64,000 bases of DNA. Origin: a virus. Of the stretch, positions 14,966-22,679 are shown piece after piece; within the stretch, counting starts at the first letter, position 1; every line of letters begins with the position of its first letter. Made by a program: the position numbers and the translations under genes. Under the pieces are notes generated by a model. The model ran no database searches and was not told where the DNA came from. It saw nothing but the letters and a program-made list of their open reading frames with translations. The stretch covers positions 1 through 64,000 of the IMG/VR virus record IMGVR_UViG_3300031963_005574; one strand, written 5' to 3'.

Positions 14966-17490
14966 GAAAAGAAACTCTCAAGTGTGTATTGCTTCTCTGT
15001 TTGCCAACCGATACAATCAAGAATCAATTTAATCGGTTCAAGAAATGTTTTTTCAAACTGTGTTTCATAATCAATATATTCTTGCAACTCAAACTCTTTT
15101 GGCAATCTTGTTGGAAATGAAACAACCATATCTCTGAAAGGGTTTGGTGTTTTGAGATAGGTAAACTTCAACTTTTCACCTTCTTGTATCAAAGGATACT
15201 TAGTCATCAGATTGTGCTGTTTAAGGAAATGATTATACAGTATTGCACCCTTCACATGAATAGGTGTGCCTTTCTTGTATATTGTAACAGAATCCGCATA
15301 TTCTTTCAAGCCATTACAGCCACGTGGAAAAGAAATATCTTCAACAGGTAACTTACGAAACTCTTCTCTAAAGTCGGCAACAAACTTTTGTACCGTTTCT
15401 TCGTCGGTGTTTACAACCAAATCAACCAATTGATACATCTTGGCACGTACAGCGGTAGGTGTAGATGACTTGACCATCTCAAGACCCATGACCTTGATTT
15501 TTGGTTTTGCATACTGAACACCTTCGTTGTTGTACACATTTAGAATATAACGTTTCTTTGCAGTCCAGATACCTTTATCGGACAAGCCTTCACGTTTCAT
15601 CTGCATTTTTTGGTCGAACGCATGAACATATTCAGCAAGTTCTTGATAACTCTTATCAATATATGGTTGAATTTTCTCTTCACAGATTTTGTCCATGAAG
15701 GCGATAACTTTCTGAGCCTCTGGTTTTTCTTTATACACAGAGTCAACCAGTGGACCAAGATTAAGATAGATTGAATCTGTATCCGAAGCAATAACATAGT
15801 CAGTATTAGATTTTAGAATTTTATTCAAATAATCGTTGAGTTTGTTTTCAATCCAACGAATAGAGAGTTGACCCGCTTGTGTAACAGCAAGTGCTTGGCG
15901 CAAATCATAAAACCTAAAATACTGAGAACCCATTGCACCGTAGGCAGAGTTTAGCGAAACTTTCTTTGCAAGTTGTAGATTGTTGTATCTTGCAATTAAC
16001 TTCTCAATTTCTTTTTTTCTACCTTTGTCTTTTTCGTTTTCATAATCTTGCTGTTCTTTCAACATCAACTTCTTAAACTTTTTACGGTCTTCATACATCT
16101 CAATCATCATTGCTGGTAGAAAACCTTGCTTGTCTGTACGAAAGAATTGACCATTTGGTGTAACTGTCACATCTTTCATCACACTCGTATCAATTTTTTG
16201 GTCAAGCAAACTTTCTACCGATGCCTGTGTTGAAATACGGCGCATATCATCAGTATAATCATCTTTCTCAATCAAGGTCTCTGGTGAGATGTTGTATTGC
16301 ATAATCAAATGCGGATACAGACTGTTTAAGTCAAATGATGCGACCCAATTATGTAAACCAATTTTTGGTTCTTTGACATAAGCACCTTCAAATGCTTCAC
16401 TCTTTTTGGCAATACGGCGTGGTGGCACAACAATCTTCTTATCAAGTAGATAGTTGTAGATCAGTGCATCCCACATTCTTGTTTGTGCAAATACATCATC
16501 ATAGTTACACTTGGTGTCATACGCCAGAGTCAGTGCAAGTTCAACCAGTTTTAGTTTATCTTCCAGTTTCAAAATCAGATGCACATCTTTGATGTTATAC
16601 TCAATAAACTTTTGATGATCAAGTCTATAGAGTTGATGTAAATTATCATACTCATCATATGATAGTTTGCTTTCACCAAGTTCTACACTGGCGATTGTAT
16701 CTAGACGATAGTTCTCGGCGTTTTTACCACCAGGTGCATACCATTGGTACAGTTCAAGATAATCAAGAACAGAAATGCCGACCAGATCATAAACAATCTG
16801 CTCTTTGCCTTTGAACACAGTCTTTCTTTCAGAATAGACAGACCATGGTGACAACTTGTTTACTACATCATCCCCAAATAAACGTGAGAAACGATTGACA
16901 AGGTAAGGAATATCAAAGAACTTGATATTCCAACCAGTAACAACGTCAGGATGGTCGCTTGACCAATCAGCAATAAACCGTTCACAAAGATTGATTTCAT
17001 CTTCACACTTAATGTATGTTTCTTCACCTTTTACCTCATAATCACCACAACCATAAACCGTAGTACCGCCATTCAATTGATGAATAGCGATTGCTGTAAT
17101 AGGCTCAGTAGCCTTGTATGGATCAGGAAATCCATTTTCAGAACCAACCTCAATGTCTATGAAAGCGACAGAGAGATGAGAAATATCCCAATCAACAATC
17201 CCTCTAAAATTGTCAGCAATGAATGCGTATTCATAGCGTGTATTGCCGTAGATTTTAAAGTTTGAAACATCTTCGTAACGTTTGACAAAATCACGTGCCT
17301 CCCGAATAGTATCAAAAGTCATAGGTTCCAATGGCTCATTGAACAATGAACGCCATTGGTTTTGTTTATTAGACTGCAAAAACAAAGTCGGAGAGTATTT
17401 GACCTTTGTCTTAACTCTCCGACCGTTGTTCACTCCACGAAAAAGTATGTGATTGCCGTGGACGCAAACATTCGTATAATATTTACTCAT
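14962..17490 (-). CDS. 43: DNA polymerase gp43 (family B)
   Basis: 842 aa. Exonuclease motif I is D112-I-E114, the palm motif A is DLNSLYP (387-393), motif B is KKVSLNSAYG (509-518) and motif C is SDTDS (569-573). It is somewhat shorter than T4 gp43, as in aquatic T4-like phages. The protein ends KQYTLESFFS, a textbook PIP-box-like QxxLxxFF for binding the gp45 sliding clamp. It copies both leading and lagging strands with 3'-5' proofreading. TAATG overlap with the upstream gene and ATGA with the next show operon coupling; RegA probably controls translation of the group, as in T4. Confidence 0.98.
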   Translation of the reverse strand: MSKYYTNVCVHGNHILFRGVNNGRRVKTKVKYSPTLFLQSNKQNQWRSLFNEPLEPMTFDTIREARDFVKRYEDVSNFKIYGNTRYEYAFIADNFRGIVDWDISHLSVAFIDIEVGSENGFPDPYKATEPITAIAIHQLNGGTTVYGCGDYEVKGEETYIKCEDEINLCERFIADWSSDHPDVVTGWNIKFFDIPYLVNRFSRLFGDDVVNKLSPWSVYSERKTVFKGKEQIVYDLVGISVLDYLELYQWYAPGGKNAENYRLDTIASVELGESKLSYDEYDNLHQLYRLDHQKFIEYNIKDVHLILKLEDKLKLVELALTLAYDTKCNYDDVFAQTRMWDALIYNYLLDKKIVVPPRRIAKKSEAFEGAYVKEPKIGLHNWVASFDLNSLYPHLIMQYNISPETLIEKDDYTDDMRRISTQASVESLLDQKIDTSVMKDVTVTPNGQFFRTDKQGFLPAMMIEMYEDRKKFKKLMLKEQQDYENEKDKGRKKEIEKLIARYNNLQLAKKVSLNSAYGAMGSQYFRFYDLRQALAVTQAGQLSIRWIENKLNDYLNKILKSNTDYVIASDTDSIYLNLGPLVDSVYKEKPEAQKVIAFMDKICEEKIQPYIDKSYQELAEYVHAFDQKMQMKREGLSDKGIWTAKKRYILNVYNNEGVQYAKPKIKVMGLEMVKSSTPTAVRAKMYQLVDLVVNTDEETVQKFVADFREEFRKLPVEDISFPRGCNGLKEYADSVTIYKKGTPIHVKGAILYNHFLKQHNLMTKYPLIQEGEKLKFTYLKTPNPFRDMVVSFPTRLPKEFELQEYIDYETQFEKTFLEPIKLILDCIGWQTEKQYTLESFFS

Positions 17491-17798
17491 TAAATCACAA
17501 GACCAGGTGGTGCAATTTCAATTCGGCTAAACATTTTTCTATATTGTGCCAGCAAATCAGAAACGGGTGTATTGGTTGTTAGAATGTCATTATTATTGAA
17601 AGTAATACCTTTATCAAACTCTTCAACAAAAGCAAGATATGGCGCAAAGCCAACACCACCCGGATCACTTGCTGAACGTGGTGGCACTGCAATGACTTGC
17701 ATTGGGTTTTTTACTTTTACACCAATCTCACCTTTATCAACTACTTCACCAATGATTGTTTGATGTGTTTTAAATGTGATACAAACTATTTCACTCAT
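17490..17798 (-). CDS. Small Sm-like-fold candidate protein (102 aa)
   Basis: The protein has the strand pattern of an Sm/LSm barrel: VCITFKTHQTIIGEVVD, then IGVKVKNPMQVIAVPP, similar in layout to the 138-aa protein at 42812-43228 (VKLIRMQSGEDIMAS...INDPMRIVFR). Both are small genes placed immediately upstream of nucleic-acid enzymes (polymerase here, UvsW there). Sm-like proteins bind RNA or DNA as rings, but no RNA-binding residue can be verified. ATGA and TAATG overlaps on both sides couple it to gp43. Confidence 0.6.
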   Translation of the reverse strand: MSEIVCITFKTHQTIIGEVVDKGEIGVKVKNPMQVIAVPPRSASDPGGVGFAPYLAFVEEFDKGITFNNNDILTTNTPVSDLLAQYRKMFSRIEIAPPGLVI

Positions 17799-18025
17799 AC
17801 AGATACCCTTGTAGTTGGTTCATAAACATCAAGTGTTACCCACTTTTTTGGAAACAACATTTCACGACCGACAAAATCGGCAATGTCATATGTTGGATCA
17901 TCAACAAGACCGATCAATTCAACCTTGTTGTCAAACTCACGCATCACAAGATCATACTTGTATGCTTTAGAGATTTTAGGATTGGCTTCAGCCAATTGTT
18001 TTGCTACTTTTGTGATATTGCTCAT
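17795..18025 (-). CDS. Hypothetical protein (76 aa)
   Basis: ATG with GGAG six bases upstream. It has a basic N-terminal helix (MSNITKVAKQLAEANPKISKAYKYDL), then a small alpha/beta region ending WVTLDVYEPTTRVSV. I do not recognise it. It sits between dCMP deaminase and the Sm-like gene and overlaps the latter by four bases, so it is part of the replication operon. Confidence 0.6.
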   Translation of the reverse strand: MSNITKVAKQLAEANPKISKAYKYDLVMREFDNKVELIGLVDDPTYDIADFVGREMLFPKKWVTLDVYEPTTRVSV

Positions 18026-18028
18026 AAT

Positions 18029-18523
18029 TTACTCCTCACATTGAATAACTTTAATTTCACATTTTTTTAGAAAATTGATACCTGAATCACTTCTGTAGGC
18101 GTTTTTGTAGTAAACCTCCTTGATTCCTGACTGATATATCATCTTAGCACATTCCAAGCACGGTGCGTGGGTAATAAACATTGTTGCCCCATCACTTGAG
18201 TTTGTTGACCGAGAAACTTTAGCAATAGCATTAGATTCGGCATGTAGAACTTCTGGTTTAGACGTTAACCGTGTCCAACCATGAGCAGTTTCGGTATAAC
18301 CATTGGCAATCATCCATTCCGGTGTCTCATAACATTCATCTTTGAGGACATATAAAGTTTCTTCACAGTTGTTATCCCAACCAGATGGCATGCCGTTATA
18401 TCCGATACCAATGATGGTATTGTCTTTGACGATTACACAACCTACATGTAATCTACGAGCAGTTGAAAGTTCAGCATAAACGCTGGCCGCTTTCATATGG
18501 GCTTTTACGTATTTTTCTTTCAT
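18029..18523 (-). CDS. cd: Deoxycytidylate (dCMP) deaminase
   Basis: 164 aa, zinc-dependent. The catalytic H94-A-E96 (VLHAES) and the P121-C122-x-x-C125 zinc ligands (APCLECA) are intact, and GYNGMPSGWDN is the nucleotide-binding loop of dCMP deaminases. It turns dCMP into dUMP for thymidylate synthesis during phage replication. The start is an ATG at 18523 with no clear Shine-Dalgarno, preceded by a 52-base gap that holds nothing else I can identify. T4 cd is the counterpart, about 30 residues longer. Confidence 0.94.
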   Translation of the reverse strand: MKEKYVKAHMKAASVYAELSTARRLHVGCVIVKDNTIIGIGYNGMPSGWDNNCEETLYVLKDECYETPEWMIANGYTETAHGWTRLTSKPEVLHAESNAIAKVSRSTNSSDGATMFITHAPCLECAKMIYQSGIKEVYYKNAYRSDSGINFLKKCEIKVIQCEE

Positions 18524-18575
18524 TATAAGTAAGCACTCACTTCATGCATGGCGCACGACGAAAAAATCGTTCCGA

Positions 18576-19391
18576 CTATTCCAAAATGACAAGTGACGTT
18601 CTAGCCACGTTTACGTTGTTGGCGTGTAGGAAGAATGGTAAAAATCTTTCACCTAAAAAACCTGGATATCTCCAAGGCAATGGCTCAGATGTTGTTGTAG
18701 TTGTTGGATATACTCTGCTTGTGTTCTGCCACACATATTCTAAAAGTTCAAATAACTCAGAAGCATATTTTCTGAACAGTTGCTTACGCATGACATAACA
18801 TGTTTCAAAACTGGCGCCGTTGTCATCCCACCAACTCATCTTGTCTCTGTAATCAGGTAATAACTTTTCAATACCCTCTAAAAACAGATTCAAATACTCT
18901 GCTGGTTGTGACTGTAGATACTGATTACGAACTGAGTATGGCAATGGTGTGATGTGATTCGTAATCGCATCGTGTGTCTCAAGTAGTTTGAGTGCGGCCG
19001 CCTTCTGTTCATCGGATGACATGTAATTAGCACTTTCTTGTGTGGCCGGCAACGATGATTTCAGAATATTTTTACCCAAGTCACCTTTGAAGTCCAAATA
19101 ACGACGATATGTTGTACAGCCAATGAAGTCTGCACGACCATTATGCCACAAGTAATACTCGGATGCTTGTTGTGCTAATGCACGAAGAAACTCATCTTCA
19201 CTACACATGCTGTAATAGTGACGATAGCCATATACACTTTTATGTTGTGATGTGTTGATCCAATTGCCGGGACCTGGTGGTTGCCACTTGTATGGCGCAT
19301 GAGAACCAGCGTATGCTGCTTTCAGCCAAGAGGATTCATGATTAAAAGGAAAGTCTTTATGAAAGTGACTTACCATCAACAGATCAGTCAC
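18576..19391 (-). CDS. DUF4422-type glycosyltransferase-like protein
   Basis: 271 aa from a GTG at 19391 that overlaps the end of the 54-aa gene; AGAGG lies six bases upstream, so I prefer it to a longer TTG start at 19439. Diagnostic features are the FIGCTTYRRYLDF block (GlxHYRRxF-like), the central SFETCYVMRKQLFRKYASELFELL-type cysteine segment and the late YPGFLGERFL, all typical of DUF4422 proteins found in capsule and LPS loci. It probably transfers a sugar. It is isolated from the two sugar clusters and sits between a 2OG oxygenase and dCMP deaminase. Confidence 0.72.
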   Translation of the reverse strand: MTDLLMVSHFHKDFPFNHESSWLKAAYAGSHAPYKWQPPGPGNWINTSQHKSVYGYRHYYSMCSEDEFLRALAQQASEYYLWHNGRADFIGCTTYRRYLDFKGDLGKNILKSSLPATQESANYMSSDEQKAAALKLLETHDAITNHITPLPYSVRNQYLQSQPAEYLNLFLEGIEKLLPDYRDKMSWWDDNGASFETCYVMRKQLFRKYASELFELLEYVWQNTSRVYPTTTTTSEPLPWRYPGFLGERFLPFFLHANNVNVARTSLVILE

Positions 19392-19548
19392 CTTGCACCT
19401 CTTCTTTTTTCTTCTTCTTGAATTCAATTCGTGGAGCAATGATTGCTTGAATCATCTCACGCTTGTAGTCAGTCTTGTTTTTACCAGAAAGACCTGAAAG
19501 TAGAACCTTCAGTTCTTTGCCCATTTTAAAGTTTGAATTTGATTTCAT
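19384..19548 (-). CDS. Small basic protein (54 aa)
   Basis: A short frame that fits the operon exactly. Its ATG at 19548 overlaps the stop of the 2OG oxygenase gene (TAATG), and its TGA overlaps the GTG start of the DUF4422 gene by eight bases. The sequence has a helix-rich core (KMGKELKVLLSGLSGKNKTDYKRE) and a C-terminal run of five lysines followed by EEVQGD. No family is recognised. Overlap at both ends is the main evidence that it is real. Confidence 0.6.
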   Translation of the reverse strand: MKSNSNFKMGKELKVLLSGLSGKNKTDYKREMIQAIIAPRIEFKKKKKEEVQGD

Positions 19549-20126
19549 TACCATGTCCAAGCAACATAAGAGTATCGTGTGCCTTTCGTCACCAGATCGA
19601 CTCTGTGTGGATAAAGGAAGTTTGATGGGAAAATCATAATCTCACCAGACTTCAAAGTTATAGGAGTGTCTTGCCAAAATACCAAATCACCACCATCATA
19701 GCCGCCATTCAAACCACCAAGAATAGTAAGTGTTGGTATACCCTTACGTTGACCATCAAACATTGAATGAATGTGGTCGCAGTGAAGTTTCATTTGTGTA
19801 TCTTCACGATAACGGTTGAAACGAACTTCAGTGAATCCTTGCCAAGATTGATACCAATTACAACCCCAATCAGTAAGTTCTTTGTGATATCTCTGCAAGC
19901 CATCCCATATTCTTTGCATGATGTACTCTTTGTGCTTTACATTTGACCATGTAACAGCAAGTTCATGCTCATACGAATGATTAGAATTATTCTGATAGTC
20001 GTAGAACTGGTGCGTCTGAAACTGTCCTTCAACTAGTTCAAGTTCGTCAACAGTTTCTTGACACACTTCTGGTGTGAGCCAATCGGAATAGATTTTGAGA
20101 TATGATCGTAGGTCTTTGTCCATCAT
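19548..20126 (-). CDS. 2OG-Fe(II) oxygenase (third copy)
   Basis: About 192 aa from the ATG at 20126, which follows a GAAGG Shine-Dalgarno; an ATG at 20123 is equally spaced, and a GTG at 20156 would lie inside a strong hairpin and is less likely. Iron ligands are HCD in KLHCDHIH and a distal His in YPHRVD, with KGTRYSYVAW carrying the 2-oxoglutarate arginine. It ends in WTW. It is similar in layout, but not close in sequence, to the enzyme at 10246-10809. The target is unknown. Confidence 0.82.
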   Translation of the reverse strand: MMDKDLRSYLKIYSDWLTPEVCQETVDELELVEGQFQTHQFYDYQNNSNHSYEHELAVTWSNVKHKEYIMQRIWDGLQRYHKELTDWGCNWYQSWQGFTEVRFNRYREDTQMKLHCDHIHSMFDGQRKGIPTLTILGGLNGGYDGGDLVFWQDTPITLKSGEIMIFPSNFLYPHRVDLVTKGTRYSYVAWTW

Positions 20127-20137
20127 GTATCCTTCAA

Positions 20138-20157
20138 AGTGGGGCTTGCGCCCCACT
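20138..20157 (-). terminator. Strong hairpin after hsp20 (terminator or mRNA 3' stabiliser)
   Basis: A perfect 8-bp GC-rich stem (AGTGGGGC/GCCCCACT) closes a GCAA tetraloop on the minus strand, two bases after the hsp20 stop. Only three U residues follow, so termination may be partial. It could instead protect the hsp20 mRNA end or modulate the oxygenase gene whose Shine-Dalgarno starts directly after it. Confidence 0.5.
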
Positions 20158-20159
20158 GT

Positions 20160-20645
20160 TTATGCAGCCTGTTTTTCTTCTTGTAGAAGTTTAGGCTCAA
20201 AAAATTTCAGTTCATTACCAATTTCAATGCGTTTTGGCTTTTGATGTTCTGGAATAACATTAATAAGACCAACACGCAGAATACCATCTTTGAGTTCTGA
20301 ACTATGTACTTCAATAGTGTCAGCAATGGTAATTGTTTTTGTGAAGTTACGTGCAGCAATACCTCTGTGTAGATATTCTGCTTGTCCCATATCTTCATCT
20401 TCTTTATTACCTTTGATTACCAAAGTATTTTTTTCTCTGGTAATTTCAATGTCGTCTTTACTGAAGCCTGCAACCGCAAGTTCAATAATGTAACGATTGT
20501 CATCTACTCTGATAATATTGTGATACGGAAAAGTATTTCCAGTATGTTGTGCTGGCGTAGCAGACAACAACTTCTCAATGTCATCAAAGAAACGATCAAA
20601 GCCAAGAGTATGATGTAGTAAAGGACTAATACGAGTAATAGTCAT
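20160..20645 (-). CDS. Small heat-shock protein Hsp20 (IbpA-like)
   Basis: 161 aa with an alpha-crystallin domain at about 45-140. Signs are FDRFFDDIEKLL at the N-terminus, ELAVAGFSKDDIEI, the GIAARNFTKTITI strand and a DGILRVGL that precedes the C-terminal KPKRIEIG. These proteins hold unfolding proteins in an ATP-independent manner and are common in aquatic T4-like phages, where they may aid virion assembly. AAAGGAG lies seven bases before the ATG. It is flanked by two hairpins, so it may form its own transcription unit. Confidence 0.94.
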   Translation of the reverse strand: MTITRISPLLHHTLGFDRFFDDIEKLLSATPAQHTGNTFPYHNIIRVDDNRYIIELAVAGFSKDDIEITREKNTLVIKGNKEDEDMGQAEYLHRGIAARNFTKTITIADTIEVHSSELKDGILRVGLINVIPEHQKPKRIEIGNELKFFEPKLLQEEKQAA

Positions 20646-20674
20646 AGTTTTCTCCTTTTAAGCAAGTAAAATTA

Positions 20675-20695
20675 CGTGACCCCGAAGGCATCACG
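20675..20695 (-). other. UUCG-capped hairpin upstream of hsp20
   Basis: On the minus strand CGTGA pairs with TCACG around a GCC-TTCG-GGG apex, immediately after the stop of the 60-aa gene. The following sequence is TAATTTTAC, so the U-tract is poor. It could be a weak terminator or a structured hsp20 leader, about 30 bases before that ATG. Confidence 0.35.
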
Positions 20696-20697
20696 AC

Positions 20698-20880
20698 TCA
20701 CTTGGCAATCGCAAATGCTGTACGATTGACAAGATAAGTTCTTTGTGGATTACTTTGATTGAAGACTTTAATGAACTCATTATTGCCTTCTTTTATCACA
20801 TCATCGTAATTCCGTGTGTACACCTCTTCTTTGGTGTACTTGTTAACCAGTTTAATCGCATTGTTTTTCACTTTGCTCAT
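20698..20880 (-). CDS. Small hypothetical protein (60 aa)
   Basis: ATG at 20880 with a weak GGTGAT upstream. The protein is basic and asparagine-rich (KVKNNAIKLVNKYTKEEVYTRN) and ends AFAIAK. No family is recognised. It lies 12 bases after regA and before a hairpin, so it may be the last gene of the replication transcript that includes gp45-44-62-regA. Confidence 0.55.
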   Translation of the reverse strand: MSKVKNNAIKLVNKYTKEEVYTRNYDDVIKEGNNEFIKVFNQSNPQRTYLVNRTAFAIAK

Positions 20881-20892
20881 GATGCATCACCG

Positions 20893-21297
20893 TTATTCAG
20901 TTCTACCTTTTTTACCTATGTTATATTTAGCAACTAGTTCCCATTCATCTTTTTCTTTGAAAGCAATAATCTTAATTTGATGAATTGGTGCCATATTATT
21001 CTCTACTATATCATAGTTTACAATCTTTAGCAAGCCCCATTCCTCAAGTAAATTGGCAATAGCGTTACGTCTTTGTATATCATTTTCGGTAATTGTTGAT
21101 AGCTTACCATCTAATGCAAATAATTCTTTGAAGTGTACGATATAATACTTACCTTGTTTATGTAGAATATGGCAAGACTGATACAGCACCCTCTCTTTAC
21201 GACTTGAGACACCGATTCTTGTGAGTGTCTCACGAATTTTTAAAAAGTCATCTTGATTTGAAAGAACGACTTCAACAAACTTTGATAAATCAACCAT
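20893..21297 (-). CDS. regA: RegA translational repressor
   Basis: 134 aa, slightly longer than T4 RegA. The blocks DDFLKIRETLTRIGVSS, VLYQSCHILHKQGKYYIVHFKE and LLEEWGLLKIV match the T4 protein closely by eye. RegA binds the initiation region of early phage mRNAs, including the clamp and clamp-loader messages, and blocks ribosome binding. It lies just downstream of gp62, as in T4, with AAGGA before its ATG. Confidence 0.96.
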   Translation of the reverse strand: MVDLSKFVEVVLSNQDDFLKIRETLTRIGVSSRKERVLYQSCHILHKQGKYYIVHFKELFALDGKLSTITENDIQRRNAIANLLEEWGLLKIVNYDIVENNMAPIHQIKIIAFKEKDEWELVAKYNIGKKGRTE

Positions 21298-21298
21298 G

Positions 21299-21685
21299 TC
21301 ATTTCCTTAACCCACCCGTCAGGGTTTCTTCTTTTAGTTTTTGGATTTGTTCTTTGCTGAGAAGTCTCAAAGCCTCACGTGCTTTGGAATCGGACAGGCC
21401 ATAGACCAGTTTGACACATTCCAAATCATCGTTTTTTTCAGCCTTAGCCCACTTCGCAAACGGTCTTTTCATAGACCTGACGGTATTTAGCAAATAGTCA
21501 AATTGTAGTTTCTTTTCAAGGTAGTGCCTACTATTCATCTCATTCGCAAAGGCCAGACAATCCTTGTGTTGAGACAAGGCTCGGTTGACCAGAAAAGGAG
21601 CATAGTCTTTCTCGGTTATATCATCTACAATCATTTGCTTCTTAGTTTGTAGGATGGCAGTTGCATAGTCAAATGGATTACTCAT
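21299..21685 (-). CDS. 62: Clamp loader small subunit gp62
   Basis: 128 aa, shorter than T4 gp62. DYAPFLVNRALSQHKDCLAFANEMN is the hallmark N-terminal segment, followed by YLEKKLQFDYLLNTVR. With four gp44 subunits it loads the gp45 ring at primer ends. In T4 it follows gene 44 directly; here two foreign genes, a methyltransferase and a putative endonuclease, lie between them. Its start overlaps the end of the methyltransferase gene by eight bases. Confidence 0.92.
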   Translation of the reverse strand: MSNPFDYATAILQTKKQMIVDDITEKDYAPFLVNRALSQHKDCLAFANEMNSRHYLEKKLQFDYLLNTVRSMKRPFAKWAKAEKNDDLECVKLVYGLSDSKAREALRLLSKEQIQKLKEETLTGGLRK

Positions 21686-22679
21686 ATTTAAAAATCACCG
21701 TGTCATCTAAACTTTTCTCATTTTTAAGTTCATTCTGCAATGCCTGCCTTTTGCTGCTGACCAGTGAGAATTTATCAAAAACGTAATAATGTTTTTCAAA
21801 GTGAACATTCTTAACATCATCTATCATGTTTTTATTTCCGACTTTACCGACGTTCCAACAACTCACACCATCTTCTTTCAAATGGCTTAGTGATTTTTCA
21901 ATCAAAGGTTTGAGAAACTCTGCAATCCAGGATTCATAGTTAGTTACATTGTTTATTGATTGAGTTGACTCTTTAGTATAAACTTCAACATCAAAATAGG
22001 GTGGGCTGGTCAAAACCATATCCACTTTAGGTAAATTATAGTTAGCCATATTTAAAGCATCATCACATATGATTGTAACTTTATCTTCAATATTTAAAAA
22101 CTTAATCAGTCTTTGTAAATTTTTATAAGTTTCTGTATTTGGTTCAAAAGCAATGTATCTTGCACCACTTGAAACCACACCTAACATTCTTCCACCCCAA
22201 CCAGCACATGGGTCTAAAACTATTTTTGGTTTATATTTCAAACACAAAAGTTTTGCCATTTGTGGTCTATACATTGTACTTTTGGTTAGACCACAACAAA
22301 AATAAACTCCACGTTTTAGTTCTGAAAGATATGGTGTGCTATGACTCTTTCTATTCCAACGTAAAATTTTTTGCAGATTTTCAGCAGTCCAACTGTTGGC
22401 AAAACTTTTACCACGATTGTCTTCTATTTTATAGAAGTTTGGGAAAAAGTGTTCACACAATTTCATTCCAATTCTTGAAGTTGAATTGATGGTGTTTTCA
22501 TTTGAAAACCAACGAATCAAATTGTTCCAATCTGTCCTTAGTTGTTCTTCAGTATAAAGTGTTTTGTAATCTATACCTTCTAATTGAGTGGCTAAGTCAT
22601 TGACTATACCCTCAAATTGTTCATCGGAAAGATTTCTGGTACTATATCTGATATTCAAAAAGTCTTTTATTTCAACCAA
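21678..22679 (-). CDS. DNA methyltransferase (TSPPY type)
   Basis: 333 aa. The SAM-binding motif I is DPCAGWGGR (156-164) and catalytic motif IV is TSPPYF (224-229), the form seen in N4-cytosine and some N6-adenine methyltransferases. No ATG is available near the N-terminus; the start is most likely the TTG at 22679, nine bases after AAGAGG. It overlaps the putative endonuclease gene by 13 bases and gp62 by eight. The region reads more AT-rich than its neighbours. The pair looks like a type II restriction-modification system inserted between the clamp-loader genes. An orphan protective methylase is the alternative. Confidence 0.85.
   Translation of the reverse strand: MVEIKDFLNIRYSTRNLSDEQFEGIVNDLATQLEGIDYKTLYTEEQLRTDWNNLIRWFSNENTINSTSRIGMKLCEHFFPNFYKIEDNRGKSFANSWTAENLQKILRWNRKSHSTPYLSELKRGVYFCCGLTKSTMYRPQMAKLLCLKYKPKIVLDPCAGWGGRMLGVVSSGARYIAFEPNTETYKNLQRLIKFLNIEDKVTIICDDALNMANYNLPKVDMVLTSPPYFDVEVYTKESTQSINNVTNYESWIAEFLKPLIEKSLSHLKEDGVSCWNVGKVGNKNMIDDVKNVHFEKHYYVFDKFSLVSSKRQALQNELKNEKSLDDTVIFKYE

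Noticed and set aside
19391-19439. Longer TTG start for the DUF4422 protein
   Set aside because: The added residues are the out-of-frame copy of the lysine-rich tail of the 54-aa gene, and AGAGG fits the GTG at 19391.
20930-20940. CTAAATA inside regA as a late promoter
   Set aside because: It is made by ordinary codons (GCT AAA TAT) within the gene, and the next gene start is about 50 bases away with no other signal. The similar CTAAATA inside gp62 near 21485 was rejected for the same reason.
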